The translations under genes were made by a program, and so were the position numbers. The notes under the pieces were generated by a model that saw only the letters and a list, made by a program, of their open reading frames with translations, searched no databases and was not told the origin of the DNA. DNA of 64,000 nt from Bacillus sp. UNC41MFS5 (GTDB lineage Bacteria > Bacillota > Bacilli > Bacillales_B > DSM-18226), in the NCBI RefSeq assembly GCF_000686805.1, contig NZ_KK366018.1, positions 37,759 to 101,758 of the forward strand. Direction: 5' to 3'. Position 1 is the first letter of the stretch. Every line of letters begins with the position of its first letter. This document shows positions 44,008 to 52,216 of the stretch, piece after piece.

Positions 44008-45120
44008 ATGATGGAAAAATATTATTATCGTTCATTCACTATCATTTCTTTAAGCCTGGTCTTTTTACTTTTGTCATCCTGTAGTCAGTCACAAAGAAAA
44101 GAGGCAGAATACAGGACGAATAAAACTCCTCGCGAGGTTTTAGGTTTCTATACAGAACAGGAAGGCACGTTACCAGGGTCTCAACCTACAGTTAACTCAC
44201 AATACACTAATTTAAGTATCATCGCACCCTTTTGGTATAAGCTTGATGAGAAGCGACCAGGCAATCTTATCGATTCGGTTACCAAAGATCATAAAATAAT
44301 GGTTATTCAGAGTGCACATGACAAACACCTGAAGGTATATATGGTTGTACATAATCTCTTTTATGAAACGGAGGAGAAGGGAAAGCGAGTTGCGAGTAAT
44401 ATCCTCCAAAACGAAAAAAACCGCAATGTTTTCATTCAGAACTTACGTAATGAAATAAAGCAGTTTAACTATGACGGGATTAATATAGACATGGAAAATT
44501 TGTATTTGACTGACCGAGATTCCTTTAGTTTGCTGATTAAAAAATTGTCTGATTCACTACATCGTGATGGGAAAGTAGTAACCGTTTCAGTTCCGGCAAA
44601 TACAGGTGATTCCCGTGCTAATCCCTGGTCACCGTGGTTTGATTACGAAAAGCTTGGTCAATATTCAGATAGGTTAATGATTATGACATACGATGAACAC
44701 AACCCAAGAACAACACCCGGATCATCAGCATCAATCAATTGGATAGAAGCAACTATTGATTATGCTTTGAAACATAAAGTACCACCCTCCAAAATTATAC
44801 TCGGTATCGCTACTTATGGATGGGACTGGGATACAACAGCAAACAAAGCCTTGTATAGTTCCTATGCAATGTTAATGAGTCAGAAAACAAAATATAAAGC
44901 TAAAGTTATATGGGACTCTCGTTCGCAAACACCTCATTTCAGTTACGTAGATAATAAAAATCATAGCCACCAGGCTTGGTTTGAGAATAGCCACAGTCTG
45001 CGGTATAAGCTAAACCTTGTAGAAAAATATGACTTACGGGGAATAGGGATTTGGCGGCTTGGCTTAGAAGACCCCATGTACTGGACGACCATATCCGAGA
45101 AATTACAAGTAAAAAAGTGA
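44008..45120 (+). CDS. GH18-family lipoprotein (spore-hydrolase-like)
   Basis: A 370-residue protein with a lipoprotein signal (lipobox LSSC, Cys about 26) and a GH18 barrel (about 42-365). The catalytic motif is DGINIDMENL (the DxxDxDxE pattern; acid Glu in ME). The sequence MIMTYDEHNPRTTPGSSASINWIE and LGIATYGWDW matches YaaH/YdhD-type enzymes, which cleave cortex peptidoglycan or N-acetylglucosamine bonds. Unlike YaaH there are no LysM domains. Start MMEKYYY could be either of two Met codons. Confidence 0.82.
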   Translation: MMEKYYYRSFTIISLSLVFLLLSSCSQSQRKEAEYRTNKTPREVLGFYTEQEGTLPGSQPTVNSQYTNLSIIAPFWYKLDEKRPGNLIDSVTKDHKIMVIQSAHDKHLKVYMVVHNLFYETEEKGKRVASNILQNEKNRNVFIQNLRNEIKQFNYDGINIDMENLYLTDRDSFSLLIKKLSDSLHRDGKVVTVSVPANTGDSRANPWSPWFDYEKLGQYSDRLMIMTYDEHNPRTTPGSSASINWIEATIDYALKHKVPPSKIILGIATYGWDWDTTANKALYSSYAMLMSQKTKYKAKVIWDSRSQTPHFSYVDNKNHSHQAWFENSHSLRYKLNLVEKYDLRGIGIWRLGLEDPMYWTTISEKLQVKK

Positions 45121-45239
45121 TGGATTGGTCCAAGAAACGAGCAGTGATTCAGATCAAATTGACAAGTTTGCATAATAAAGAAAAGGTATATTTCAATGAA
45201 ATGTAAGACAATCTATGAAAAAACAATGAGGTGTCTTGT

Positions 45240-46250
45240 GTGTATTCCAATCATAAAACCAAATTGACTTCCGCAGAGATTGCTGCCCTCTGGACACAAT
45301 ATTTAAACGAAACAGCAGGGCTTTGCTTTCACAAACACATGATGGAACACCTGGAGGACAAGGAAATCAAAGATGTTTTTGAATATGCAATGTCTCTCGG
45401 GACTCAACATTTGGATAAAATAAAAGAATTCTTTGTCAATGAAGGTTTTCCAGTTCCAATCGGATTTACGAATCATGACGTGATACCAAACACTCCACGT
45501 CTTTTTTCTGATATATTGTGTTTGCATTATTTAAATATCATGACCATCCATGGCTGTCATGGGTACAGTGGGGCGATCACCACATGTTCTCGACATGACG
45601 TTCGTGAATATTTTACGAGTTGTAATTCTTCTGCAGTTGAATTGTGTAATCGGACAAAGAATATTTTGTTAGAAAAAGGCTTATACTACCGCCCTCCTGT
45701 GGTTTTCCCACCTGAAAAGCCTGATTTTGTCAAAGACGAAAACTTTTTAGCGGGATGGTTTGGTGAAAAACGACCGTTAAGTTGTATTGAGATTACCGAT
45801 ATTTATTTTAATTTGAAGAAGAGCATCATGGCGAAAGCAGTCACAGTTGCCTTTTGGCAAGTCGTTCAGTCTAAGGACGTTCGAGACTTATTATTGAAAG
45901 CATTGAAAACAAAAGACAGTCATATCCAATTGTTCCATGACCTTTTGAATAAGGAAAATCTGCCTGCACCACCTACTTTGGAAGCTGAAGTTACGAATTC
46001 CACCACTTCACCGTTTTCAGAAAAGCTAATGATGTTTCAAGTCGGATTTTTATTCTCAACCGCGATGGTGTATTACGGGACGGGATGGGCATCGTCTCCC
46101 AGAAGGGATTTGACTCCACATTATATGATGGCAATATCTGGTGATGTAAAAATTGGAAACGATTGGATCGACATGATGATTGATAACGGGTGGCTGGAAC
46201 AACCTCCTTTAGCCGAAGACCGAACGGAATTAGCGATGAAGAAAAAATGA
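45240..46250 (+). CDS. DUF3231 family protein (two four-helix bundles)
   Basis: A protein of about 336 residues made of two related helical halves (about 5-165 and 175-325). Each half starts with LTSAEIAALW or LSCIEITDIY and contains ferritin-like His/Glu pairs (LCFHKHMMEHLEDKEI; HIQLFHDLLNKENLPAPP). DUF3231 is restricted mostly to Bacillales and its function is unknown; the fold suggests metal or radical chemistry. GAGGTG at 45228-45233 favours GTG at 45240 over the in-frame GTG at 45231. Confidence 0.78.
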   Translation: MYSNHKTKLTSAEIAALWTQYLNETAGLCFHKHMMEHLEDKEIKDVFEYAMSLGTQHLDKIKEFFVNEGFPVPIGFTNHDVIPNTPRLFSDILCLHYLNIMTIHGCHGYSGAITTCSRHDVREYFTSCNSSAVELCNRTKNILLEKGLYYRPPVVFPPEKPDFVKDENFLAGWFGEKRPLSCIEITDIYFNLKKSIMAKAVTVAFWQVVQSKDVRDLLLKALKTKDSHIQLFHDLLNKENLPAPPTLEAEVTNSTTSPFSEKLMMFQVGFLFSTAMVYYGTGWASSPRRDLTPHYMMAISGDVKIGNDWIDMMIDNGWLEQPPLAEDRTELAMKKK

Positions 46251-46332
46251 GGTAATAAAACAGTTTTAAGATGATTACCTAAAAATTTTGGTGTGAAACG
46301 TCTCATTTAAATAAAAGGAGCAATAGTTAAAG

Positions 46333-46410
46333 ATGGGGTTGCTGCGGCGATCCCATTTCTTGTTGTACGGAACTAATTTTGGTAATAGATTATTAGAAGA
46401 GTATAAATAA
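46333..46410 (+). CDS. Possible 25-residue peptide
   Basis: An ATG frame of 25 codons, preceded by AAAAGGAG at 46313-46320 (12-nt spacing, rather long). The product starts MGLLRRSHF and ends LLEEYK. It lies in the 343-nt gap between DUF3231 and the antiporter, which otherwise shows no gene, only a CTATTTTTT/AAAAAATAG hairpin at about 46445-46467. Candidate only; no family recognised. Confidence 0.25.
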   Translation: MGLLRRSHFLLYGTNFGNRLLEEYK

Positions 46411-46593
46411 AATTTTGAGGTAGTTTATTCTAAACAGGACTGGGCTATTTTTTTACGTAAAAAATAGGATTTTAAATATAACTATAGAACATGACACATA
46501 GTGGTATGGCACCTTTTAGTTTTAGAGGAAAATAAAATGATACGTTGTACACTAAATGGACATTATTAATTTATAAGGGGGGGTTGTAAAAAA

Positions 46594-48171
46594 GTGGATG
46601 AACTAGATATACACCATATTTTCGATCTTGGACTTACATTAGTCATGATTGCAGCTGGTATCACTGCCATCTCTAAAAAATTAAAGCAGCCTTATTCAAT
46701 TGCCTTAGTTATAGTTGGGACTATTATTGGCCTGGTAAACATTCCAGCATTAGCTCCTTTAAAGGATTTTATTACAGAAGGTGAAGTTTTTAACTTTGTT
46801 ATCATTACACTCTTCTTGCCCGCTTTATTAGGCGAAGCGGCTTTAAAGCTTCCTTTTTCTCATTTAAAAGAGAATAAAGGTCCAATTCTTGCTCTAGCTT
46901 TTGGAGCCACTCTGTTATCCTTTCTTATTATCGGTTTTTCTACGATATGGCTTTTAGGTTTTTCGATTCCTACCGCTTTTGTGTTTGCTGCTCTAATGAG
47001 TGCCACTGACCCTGTCAGTGTTATTTCCATTTTTAAAAGTGTCGGCGTAAATAAAAGGCTCGCTACTGTTATTGAAGGAGAGAGTTTATTTAATGATGGA
47101 CTGGCAGTCGTCCTGTTTAAAATTTCTGCTTTCTATTTACTTACATATATAGATCTTGGTGTAGTAGGGATTGGATATGGATTATGGGAATTTATTAAAG
47201 TGATTTCCCTTGGACTCATCATTGGCGGTGCACTTGGTTATGGTTTCTCTAAATTAACTAGTTACTTTGACGATTACCCATTGGAAATTATCTTTAGTGT
47301 GATCCTTTTTTACGGTTCATTCTTACTAGCTGAAGCCGTACATGCCTCAGGAGTCATCGCGGTTGTTGTAGCTGCCCTGATTTTTGGAAATTATGGAGCA
47401 AAAATTGGAATGAGCCCGACCACGAAGCTAAATATTAATAATTTTTGGGAGGTTACTGCACTGCTAGCCAATTCAGTCGTCTTCCTAATGGTTGGATTGG
47501 AAATAACCAAAATTAACTTAGCGGATAAATGGGGTTTAGTTTTTCTTGCCATTTTGATTGTGCTCATCGCCAGAAGTATTGCAGTTTATGTAAGTCTATT
47601 GTTCACCAGAAATTTCCCAACTCCCTGGAAACACGTAATCAACTGGGGAGGTTTAAAAGGCTCATTATCCATAGCACTTGTTTTAAGTCTTTCTCATGAA
47701 TTTACTGGTAGGGAAGAAATATTAATTGTCGCTTTTAGTGTGGTATTGTTCTCTTTAATATTTCAAGGACTATCTATTAAACCGCTATTATCCGTCTTAG
47801 GGCTTAATAAAAAAGAAGAAGGGGATAAGGAATATGAAGAACTGATTGCAAGGGGACATAGATTTGAAACAGCCATAAATGAAATACACACCGTTAGAAA
47901 AAATTTGTTCATTACCGAAACAGCAGCTAAAGAAGTGATTACAGAATATGAACAGGAACTTTCTGAATTACAGAGCAAAATGGAGCAACTTTTTAAAAAG
48001 TATCCCAGTCTGAAAGAAAAACAACAATCGATTCTGCAAAAACATGCCTTATATGCACAGCACGAAGCTATTGAGAAATTGATTAAAGAAGATATTATCT
48101 CAAATGAAGTTGCAGAGCTTGAACATAACCATATTACTGACAAAATCGTAAAATTAGAGGATTTACATTAG
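46594..48171 (+). CDS. CPA1 cation/proton antiporter (NhaP-like) with C-terminal coiled coil
   Basis: A 525-residue protein with 12-13 membrane segments (about 10-405). The CPA1 functional motifs are ALMSATDPVSVISIFKS and IEGESLFNDGLAVVLF (the conserved ND pair), then WGGLKGSLSIALVLSL. The tail (about 410-525) is long, charged and predicted coiled coil. It exchanges Na+ or K+ for H+. It starts at GTG after a GGGGGGG-TTG run. KtrB- and KtrA-like genes follow in the same direction, suggesting a role in K+ balance. Confidence 0.85.
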   Translation: MDELDIHHIFDLGLTLVMIAAGITAISKKLKQPYSIALVIVGTIIGLVNIPALAPLKDFITEGEVFNFVIITLFLPALLGEAALKLPFSHLKENKGPILALAFGATLLSFLIIGFSTIWLLGFSIPTAFVFAALMSATDPVSVISIFKSVGVNKRLATVIEGESLFNDGLAVVLFKISAFYLLTYIDLGVVGIGYGLWEFIKVISLGLIIGGALGYGFSKLTSYFDDYPLEIIFSVILFYGSFLLAEAVHASGVIAVVVAALIFGNYGAKIGMSPTTKLNINNFWEVTALLANSVVFLMVGLEITKINLADKWGLVFLAILIVLIARSIAVYVSLLFTRNFPTPWKHVINWGGLKGSLSIALVLSLSHEFTGREEILIVAFSVVLFSLIFQGLSIKPLLSVLGLNKKEEGDKEYEELIARGHRFETAINEIHTVRKNLFITETAAKEVITEYEQELSELQSKMEQLFKKYPSLKEKQQSILQKHALYAQHEAIEKLIKEDIISNEVAELEHNHITDKIVKLEDLH

Positions 48172-48277
48172 TAATTAAATTGTAATTATAAACTTAAACA
48201 ATAGGGTAAAACATAAAAATAGTATTCCTATGTATTGTCTTGACTGTTAAATTTTCTTTTTAAGGGGGAGAGTCAAC

Positions 48278-49627
48278 ATGGTGGAAGTGATTAAAAGAAA
48301 AGGTAATTTAGTTCGTTTGCATCCTGCCCAAATACTTGTAATCGGTTTCGGAAGTTTAATTCTATTGGGGACTTTTCTTTTTATGTTACCGATAGCAACC
48401 TATGAAGAGGGACGCGGACTAAGCTTCATTGATGCTTTATTTGAGGCGACCTCAGCTGTTTGTGTGACAGGGTTGGCGGTAGTAGATACGGGAACAACCT
48501 TTACATTATTTGGTGAAATTGTTCTTCTCTGTTTGATCCAAATTGGTGGTTGGGGATTTATGACTACAGGTATCTTATTGTTTATTATTTTAGGCAAAAA
48601 AATTGGACTAAAAGAGCGCTTATTACTTCAGGATTCATTAAATGTGTTTTCTCTTTCGGGAGTAGTCAACCTAGTAAAACGGATCATCTTCATTACCTTT
48701 ATTGTTGAACTAATTGGTGCTATCACGCTAGCCATACGCTGGTCGTTTGATATGCCGCTCCAGAAAGCCATTTACTATGGAATATTCCATTCTATTTCCG
48801 CCTTTAATAATGCTGGGTTTGGTCTTGAACCTGACAACTTAAGTAAATGGGTAGGTGATCCAACGATAAATATCATGATTACTCTTCTTTTTATCACAGG
48901 TGGAATTGGTTTTACAGTTATTCTCGATTTAATTCATAAAAAATCCTTTCGCAAATTGTCCCTCCATTCGAAAGTAGCCCTCCTTATGACACTAATACTT
49001 AACATAGTAGGGACATTAATCATTTTATTATCAGAATATAATAATTCTGGAACTATAGGGAAGCTGTCATTTGATGATAAGCTTTGGGCATCTTACTTTC
49101 AAGGCGTTGTAACACGGACTGCCGGTTTTAATACGATTGATATTGGAGCCATGAATCTTTCTTCCCTTGTTTTCATGATGGCGCTGATGTTTATTGGTGC
49201 GTCCCCTGGTTCTACTGGTGGGGGTATTAAAGTAACCACCTTTGCCATAATTATTTTAGCTTTTTGGGCGGTGGTTACGAATCGAGATGATGTGAATATT
49301 TTTAAACGAAGACTTTCGTGGGAGCTTGTCAATAAATCATTATCGATTGTTGTGGCGGGAATGTTTTTTATCTTCCTCATTTTCTTTCTATTAACCTTTA
49401 CCGAAAACGCTGATATGTGCAAACTTCTTTTCGAAACCATTTCTGCCTTTGGAACAGTAGGTTTGTCAGCAAATTTTACACCCGACCTCTCGTCTGTTGG
49501 AAGGGTCTTGATTTCCATCATGATGTTTATTGGAAGGCTTGGACCTTTAACCATGGCTTTTGCGCTTTTAAATACTCGTAAAGATGCAAAGGTTAGATAT
49601 GCAGAAGAAAAAATTTTAATCGGCTAG
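48278..49627 (+). CDS. ktrB: Ktr potassium uptake channel subunit (KtrB/KtrD-like)
   Basis: A 449-residue membrane protein of the TrkH/KtrB superfamily with four pore loops: SAVCVTGLAV, SAFNNAGFGL, TRTAGFNTID and SAFGTVGLSA. The Gly of each selectivity-filter loop is present. It translocates K+ (Na+-coupled) and needs an RCK subunit, encoded just downstream (35-nt gap). The ATG follows AAGGGGGAGAGTCAAC. The choice between KtrB and KtrD cannot be made from sequence alone. Confidence 0.9.
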   Translation: MVEVIKRKGNLVRLHPAQILVIGFGSLILLGTFLFMLPIATYEEGRGLSFIDALFEATSAVCVTGLAVVDTGTTFTLFGEIVLLCLIQIGGWGFMTTGILLFIILGKKIGLKERLLLQDSLNVFSLSGVVNLVKRIIFITFIVELIGAITLAIRWSFDMPLQKAIYYGIFHSISAFNNAGFGLEPDNLSKWVGDPTINIMITLLFITGGIGFTVILDLIHKKSFRKLSLHSKVALLMTLILNIVGTLIILLSEYNNSGTIGKLSFDDKLWASYFQGVVTRTAGFNTIDIGAMNLSSLVFMMALMFIGASPGSTGGGIKVTTFAIIILAFWAVVTNRDDVNIFKRRLSWELVNKSLSIVVAGMFFIFLIFFLLTFTENADMCKLLFETISAFGTVGLSANFTPDLSSVGRVLISIMMFIGRLGPLTMAFALLNTRKDAKVRYAEEKILIG

Positions 49628-49662
49628 GGTTTCATTATTGAATTAGGGGGTGTTTAGTAGTT

Positions 49663-50319
49663 ATGGCAAAGCAAAGTTATGCTGTGATTGGGTTAGGGAG
49701 ATTTGGGACAAGTATTGCATCCAAGCTAATTGAGGCAGATCAGGAAGTAATGGGAATTGATATAAATGAAGAAAGAGTCGAAGACGGTAAATTATTGGTT
49801 ACCCATGCTGTGGTCCTTGATTCTACTGAAGAGGAATCACTTAATACAGTTGGGATTCGTAATTTTGATTATGTTATTGTCGCCATCGGTAATGATATGC
49901 AGGCCAGTATTCTAACTGTATTACTTTTAAAAGAAATGGGCGTAAAACAGGTTATTGCAAAAGCTCTGAATAAACGCCATGGACAAGTTTTAACAAAAGT
50001 AGGTGCAGATTGGGTCGTACATCCTGAAAGAGATATGGGAGAACGTGTGGCCCATCAACTTCTCTCACCAAATGTGCTGAACTATATAGAACTTTCAAAG
50101 GATTACAATATTGAAGAAATCATGCTGCCACCAAGTATGGCTAGAAAAAGTTTACGTGATCTGGATTTACGAGCGCAATATAATGTGAATGTCATTGCCA
50201 TTCTAAGTAGTGAAAATTTAATCATTTCACCCTTTCCTGAACATCTTATTCAAAATGGGGATAAGTTAGTAGTCATTGGACACCGTGATGATTTAAATAA
50301 GTTTGCAAATGTTAAATAA
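49663..50319 (+). CDS. ktrA: Ktr regulatory subunit (KtrA/KtrC-like RCK protein)
   Basis: A 218-residue cytoplasmic RCK protein. The N-terminal domain has the nucleotide motif GLGRFGTSIASKLIEADQEVMGID (GxGxxG...D), and the C-terminal RCK_C (TrkA_C) domain (about 135-218) is where c-di-AMP binds in known KtrA/KtrC. It gates the membrane subunit by ATP/ADP and c-di-AMP. The start has AGGGGGTGTTTAGTAGTT. A terminator ends the operon. Confidence 0.9.
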   Translation: MAKQSYAVIGLGRFGTSIASKLIEADQEVMGIDINEERVEDGKLLVTHAVVLDSTEEESLNTVGIRNFDYVIVAIGNDMQASILTVLLLKEMGVKQVIAKALNKRHGQVLTKVGADWVVHPERDMGERVAHQLLSPNVLNYIELSKDYNIEEIMLPPSMARKSLRDLDLRAQYNVNVIAILSSENLIISPFPEHLIQNGDKLVVIGHRDDLNKFANVK

Positions 50320-50335
50320 CCTTTAATTTTTACCG

Positions 50336-50364
50336 AAAAGACATCCATAATTAGGATGTCTTTT
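50336..50364. terminator. Bidirectional terminator after ktrA
   Basis: AAAAGACATCC (50336-50346) pairs with GGATGTCTTTT (50354-50364). It also lies at the end of the converging DUF421 gene. Confidence 0.88.
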
Positions 50365-50366
50365 TA

Positions 50367-51065
50367 TTATAAGGGATATTTCCTTAGGTTCTCTTTCAAA
50401 TCCATATACAAGTTTCCTTTGGTCCCTATCACAGCATAAGAAATATCATTAACTGCAAGGTTTCTCTTTTTAAGCTCTTCCATTAACCATTTTTCGTCGT
50501 AGGTGTATTTGGTTAAGTTCTCAAATAATATTCTCCCATTATAAATCAACTCGACCGGTACCGACCCAGTGGAGGATAATTGCCTTAAATCCTCTTTAGT
50601 GGTGGATAGGTATTGGGGTTTTTTTAAGACAGAGACTGAGCCATTTATTTCTAAAATGGCACATTCTACTTCTTCAATGTTGAAAATATCTTTGCCGCGT
50701 AATGCTTGTTGCAGAGAATCTAGTGAATAACGCATTCGTTCCATTGATTCTCCAAGAATTTCTCCATTTTGAATTAAGATTGCAGGCTCACCAGCGATCC
50801 ATTTCCTTAAGCGTGGATTTCGTAAGGCCACTTGATTTAGAATAAAAACCACTGTACCCAGTAGAATCATGGCGATAATAAAATACAGGAATTTAATTTT
50901 AATATTAAAGGCTAGATTTCCTGCAATTGTTCCCATCGTAATGGAAGCTATATAAAGGTGATACGTCTTATGGGCAATCGTTTGTTTACCGAGTACCAGG
51001 ACAAATACCCATAATAATATAAATGAAGTAAACGTTCGAATGATAATCTCAACAGATTCTGGCAT
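50367..51065 (-). CDS. DUF421 membrane protein (YetF/YcaP-like)
   Basis: A 232-residue protein with three N-terminal membrane helices (about 5-80; LLWVFVLVLGKQTIAHKTYHLYIASITMGTIAG) and a cytoplasmic alpha/beta part with EPAILIQNGEILGESMERMRYSLDSLQQALRGKDIFNIEEVECAILEINGSVSVLKK, diagnostic for YetF-type DUF421 proteins. Some spore forms reside in the spore membrane. The ATG at 51065 follows TTGGGAGTCATAGCG. Confidence 0.83.
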   Translation of the reverse strand: MPESVEIIIRTFTSFILLWVFVLVLGKQTIAHKTYHLYIASITMGTIAGNLAFNIKIKFLYFIIAMILLGTVVFILNQVALRNPRLRKWIAGEPAILIQNGEILGESMERMRYSLDSLQQALRGKDIFNIEEVECAILEINGSVSVLKKPQYLSTTKEDLRQLSSTGSVPVELIYNGRILFENLTKYTYDEKWLMEELKKRNLAVNDISYAVIGTKGNLYMDLKENLRKYPL

Positions 51066-51263
51066 CGCTATGACTCCCAATATAATCCAAAAGTTCTTTT
51101 GATAGTATGTACTTAGAATAAATCCATTATTCTAAAGTGAACTTCAATTAGTTGTCTTTATGTACGGAAGTCGATTTGATAAAAATTAATTGGTTCCTAT
51201 TATTTATAAAAGTGTAAAATTCATGGTAAAATATGTGAATATTACAACAATTGAGGAGGTTAA

Positions 51264-51614
51264 ATGGGAATGGTGATCAATTACAATGGGCGGAAATTTG
51301 TAGCTGTTGAAAATACAGCAAACGGAGAGGTTTCTTCAAGTACATTTTTTGAATACAAACAAGAGGGAAAGATACTTTCAGCTACATATGGTGGTGGAGA
51401 GATCGTAAAAGGGACACTGATTGGAATGGTTCTGGAAAATGGCCATTTACAATTTAGATATAACCATGTGAACACAAAAAATGAAATAAGAGGCGGGCAG
51501 TGCTACTCGATTCCAGAAACTCTGCCCGATGGAAGAATTAGATTACATGAGAGGTGGAAATGGACAGGTACTGAGCAAACTGAGGGAGAATCGGTTATTG
51601 AAGAAGTTAAATAA
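51264..51614 (+). CDS. Small conserved Bacillus protein (often labelled n-acetylglutamate synthase)
   Basis: A 116-residue soluble beta-rich protein: [52 protein letters not shown] then [12 protein letters not shown]. Databases often label such proteins n-acetylglutamate synthase, a label that the sequence does not support because no GNAT or ArgJ motif is present. The start has GAGGAGG directly upstream; the ATG two codons later (51270) is an alternative. It lies 29 nt before fosB, so they may be co-transcribed. Confidence 0.7.
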   Translation: MGMVINYNGRKFVAVENTANGEVSSSTFFEYKQEGKILSATYGGGEIVKGTLIGMVLENGHLQFRYNHVNTKNEIRGGQCYSIPETLPDGRIRLHERWKWTGTEQTEGESVIEEVK

Positions 51615-51643
51615 AAGGAGGCTAAAATTTCGAGGTGATATAC

Positions 51644-52066
51644 ATGTCCATTAAAGGTCTCAATCATTTTTTATTTTCCGTTTCAGATCTGGAGAAATCT
51701 ATTAACTTTTACCAAGATGTTTTTAATGCGAAGCTGCTGGTAAAAGGTAGAAGCACTGCTTATTTTGACTTAAATGGAATGTGGTTAGCACTTAATGTAG
51801 AGAAAGATATACCTCGTAATGAAATACACCAATCCTACACACATATAGCTTTTACTATCGATGAAGCAGAGTTTGATGTAATGGTTCAAAAACTAATAGA
51901 TTTGAATGTTACTATCTTACCAGGTCGTCAAAGGGATGAAAAAGACAAGAAGTCAATCTACTTTACCGACCCAGACGGGCATAAGTTTGAGTTTCACACT
52001 GGTACCTTACAAGATAGATTAGATTATTACAAACAAGAAAAAGGACATATGGAGTTTTACAGTTAA
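51644..52066 (+). CDS. fosB: Metallothiol transferase FosB (fosfomycin resistance)
   Basis: A 140-residue VOC-fold enzyme. Metal ligands are His8 (GLNHFLFSV), His67 (YTHIAF) and Glu116 (KFEFHTG), matching those of known FosB. It adds bacillithiol (or Cys) to fosfomycin in the cytoplasm. The ATG follows CGAGGTGATATAC; the upstream GTG at 51635 is inside that site. A weak hairpin (AGCCCC/GGAGGCT then T5) follows. Confidence 0.9.
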   Translation: MSIKGLNHFLFSVSDLEKSINFYQDVFNAKLLVKGRSTAYFDLNGMWLALNVEKDIPRNEIHQSYTHIAFTIDEAEFDVMVQKLIDLNVTILPGRQRDEKDKKSIYFTDPDGHKFEFHTGTLQDRLDYYKQEKGHMEFYS

Positions 52067-52216
52067 CTACTTCCTTTCCTCAAGCCCCAGATTTGGAGGC
52101 TTTTTCTTTTTTGCGGACCTCCCCCTATTTTTTGCGTGTTTTATTGAAGTCATCTCCATTATAATTATCATAAAGGATTAAACTGGAAATTCTTTCTTAT
52201 CGAAAGGAGAAACGTA

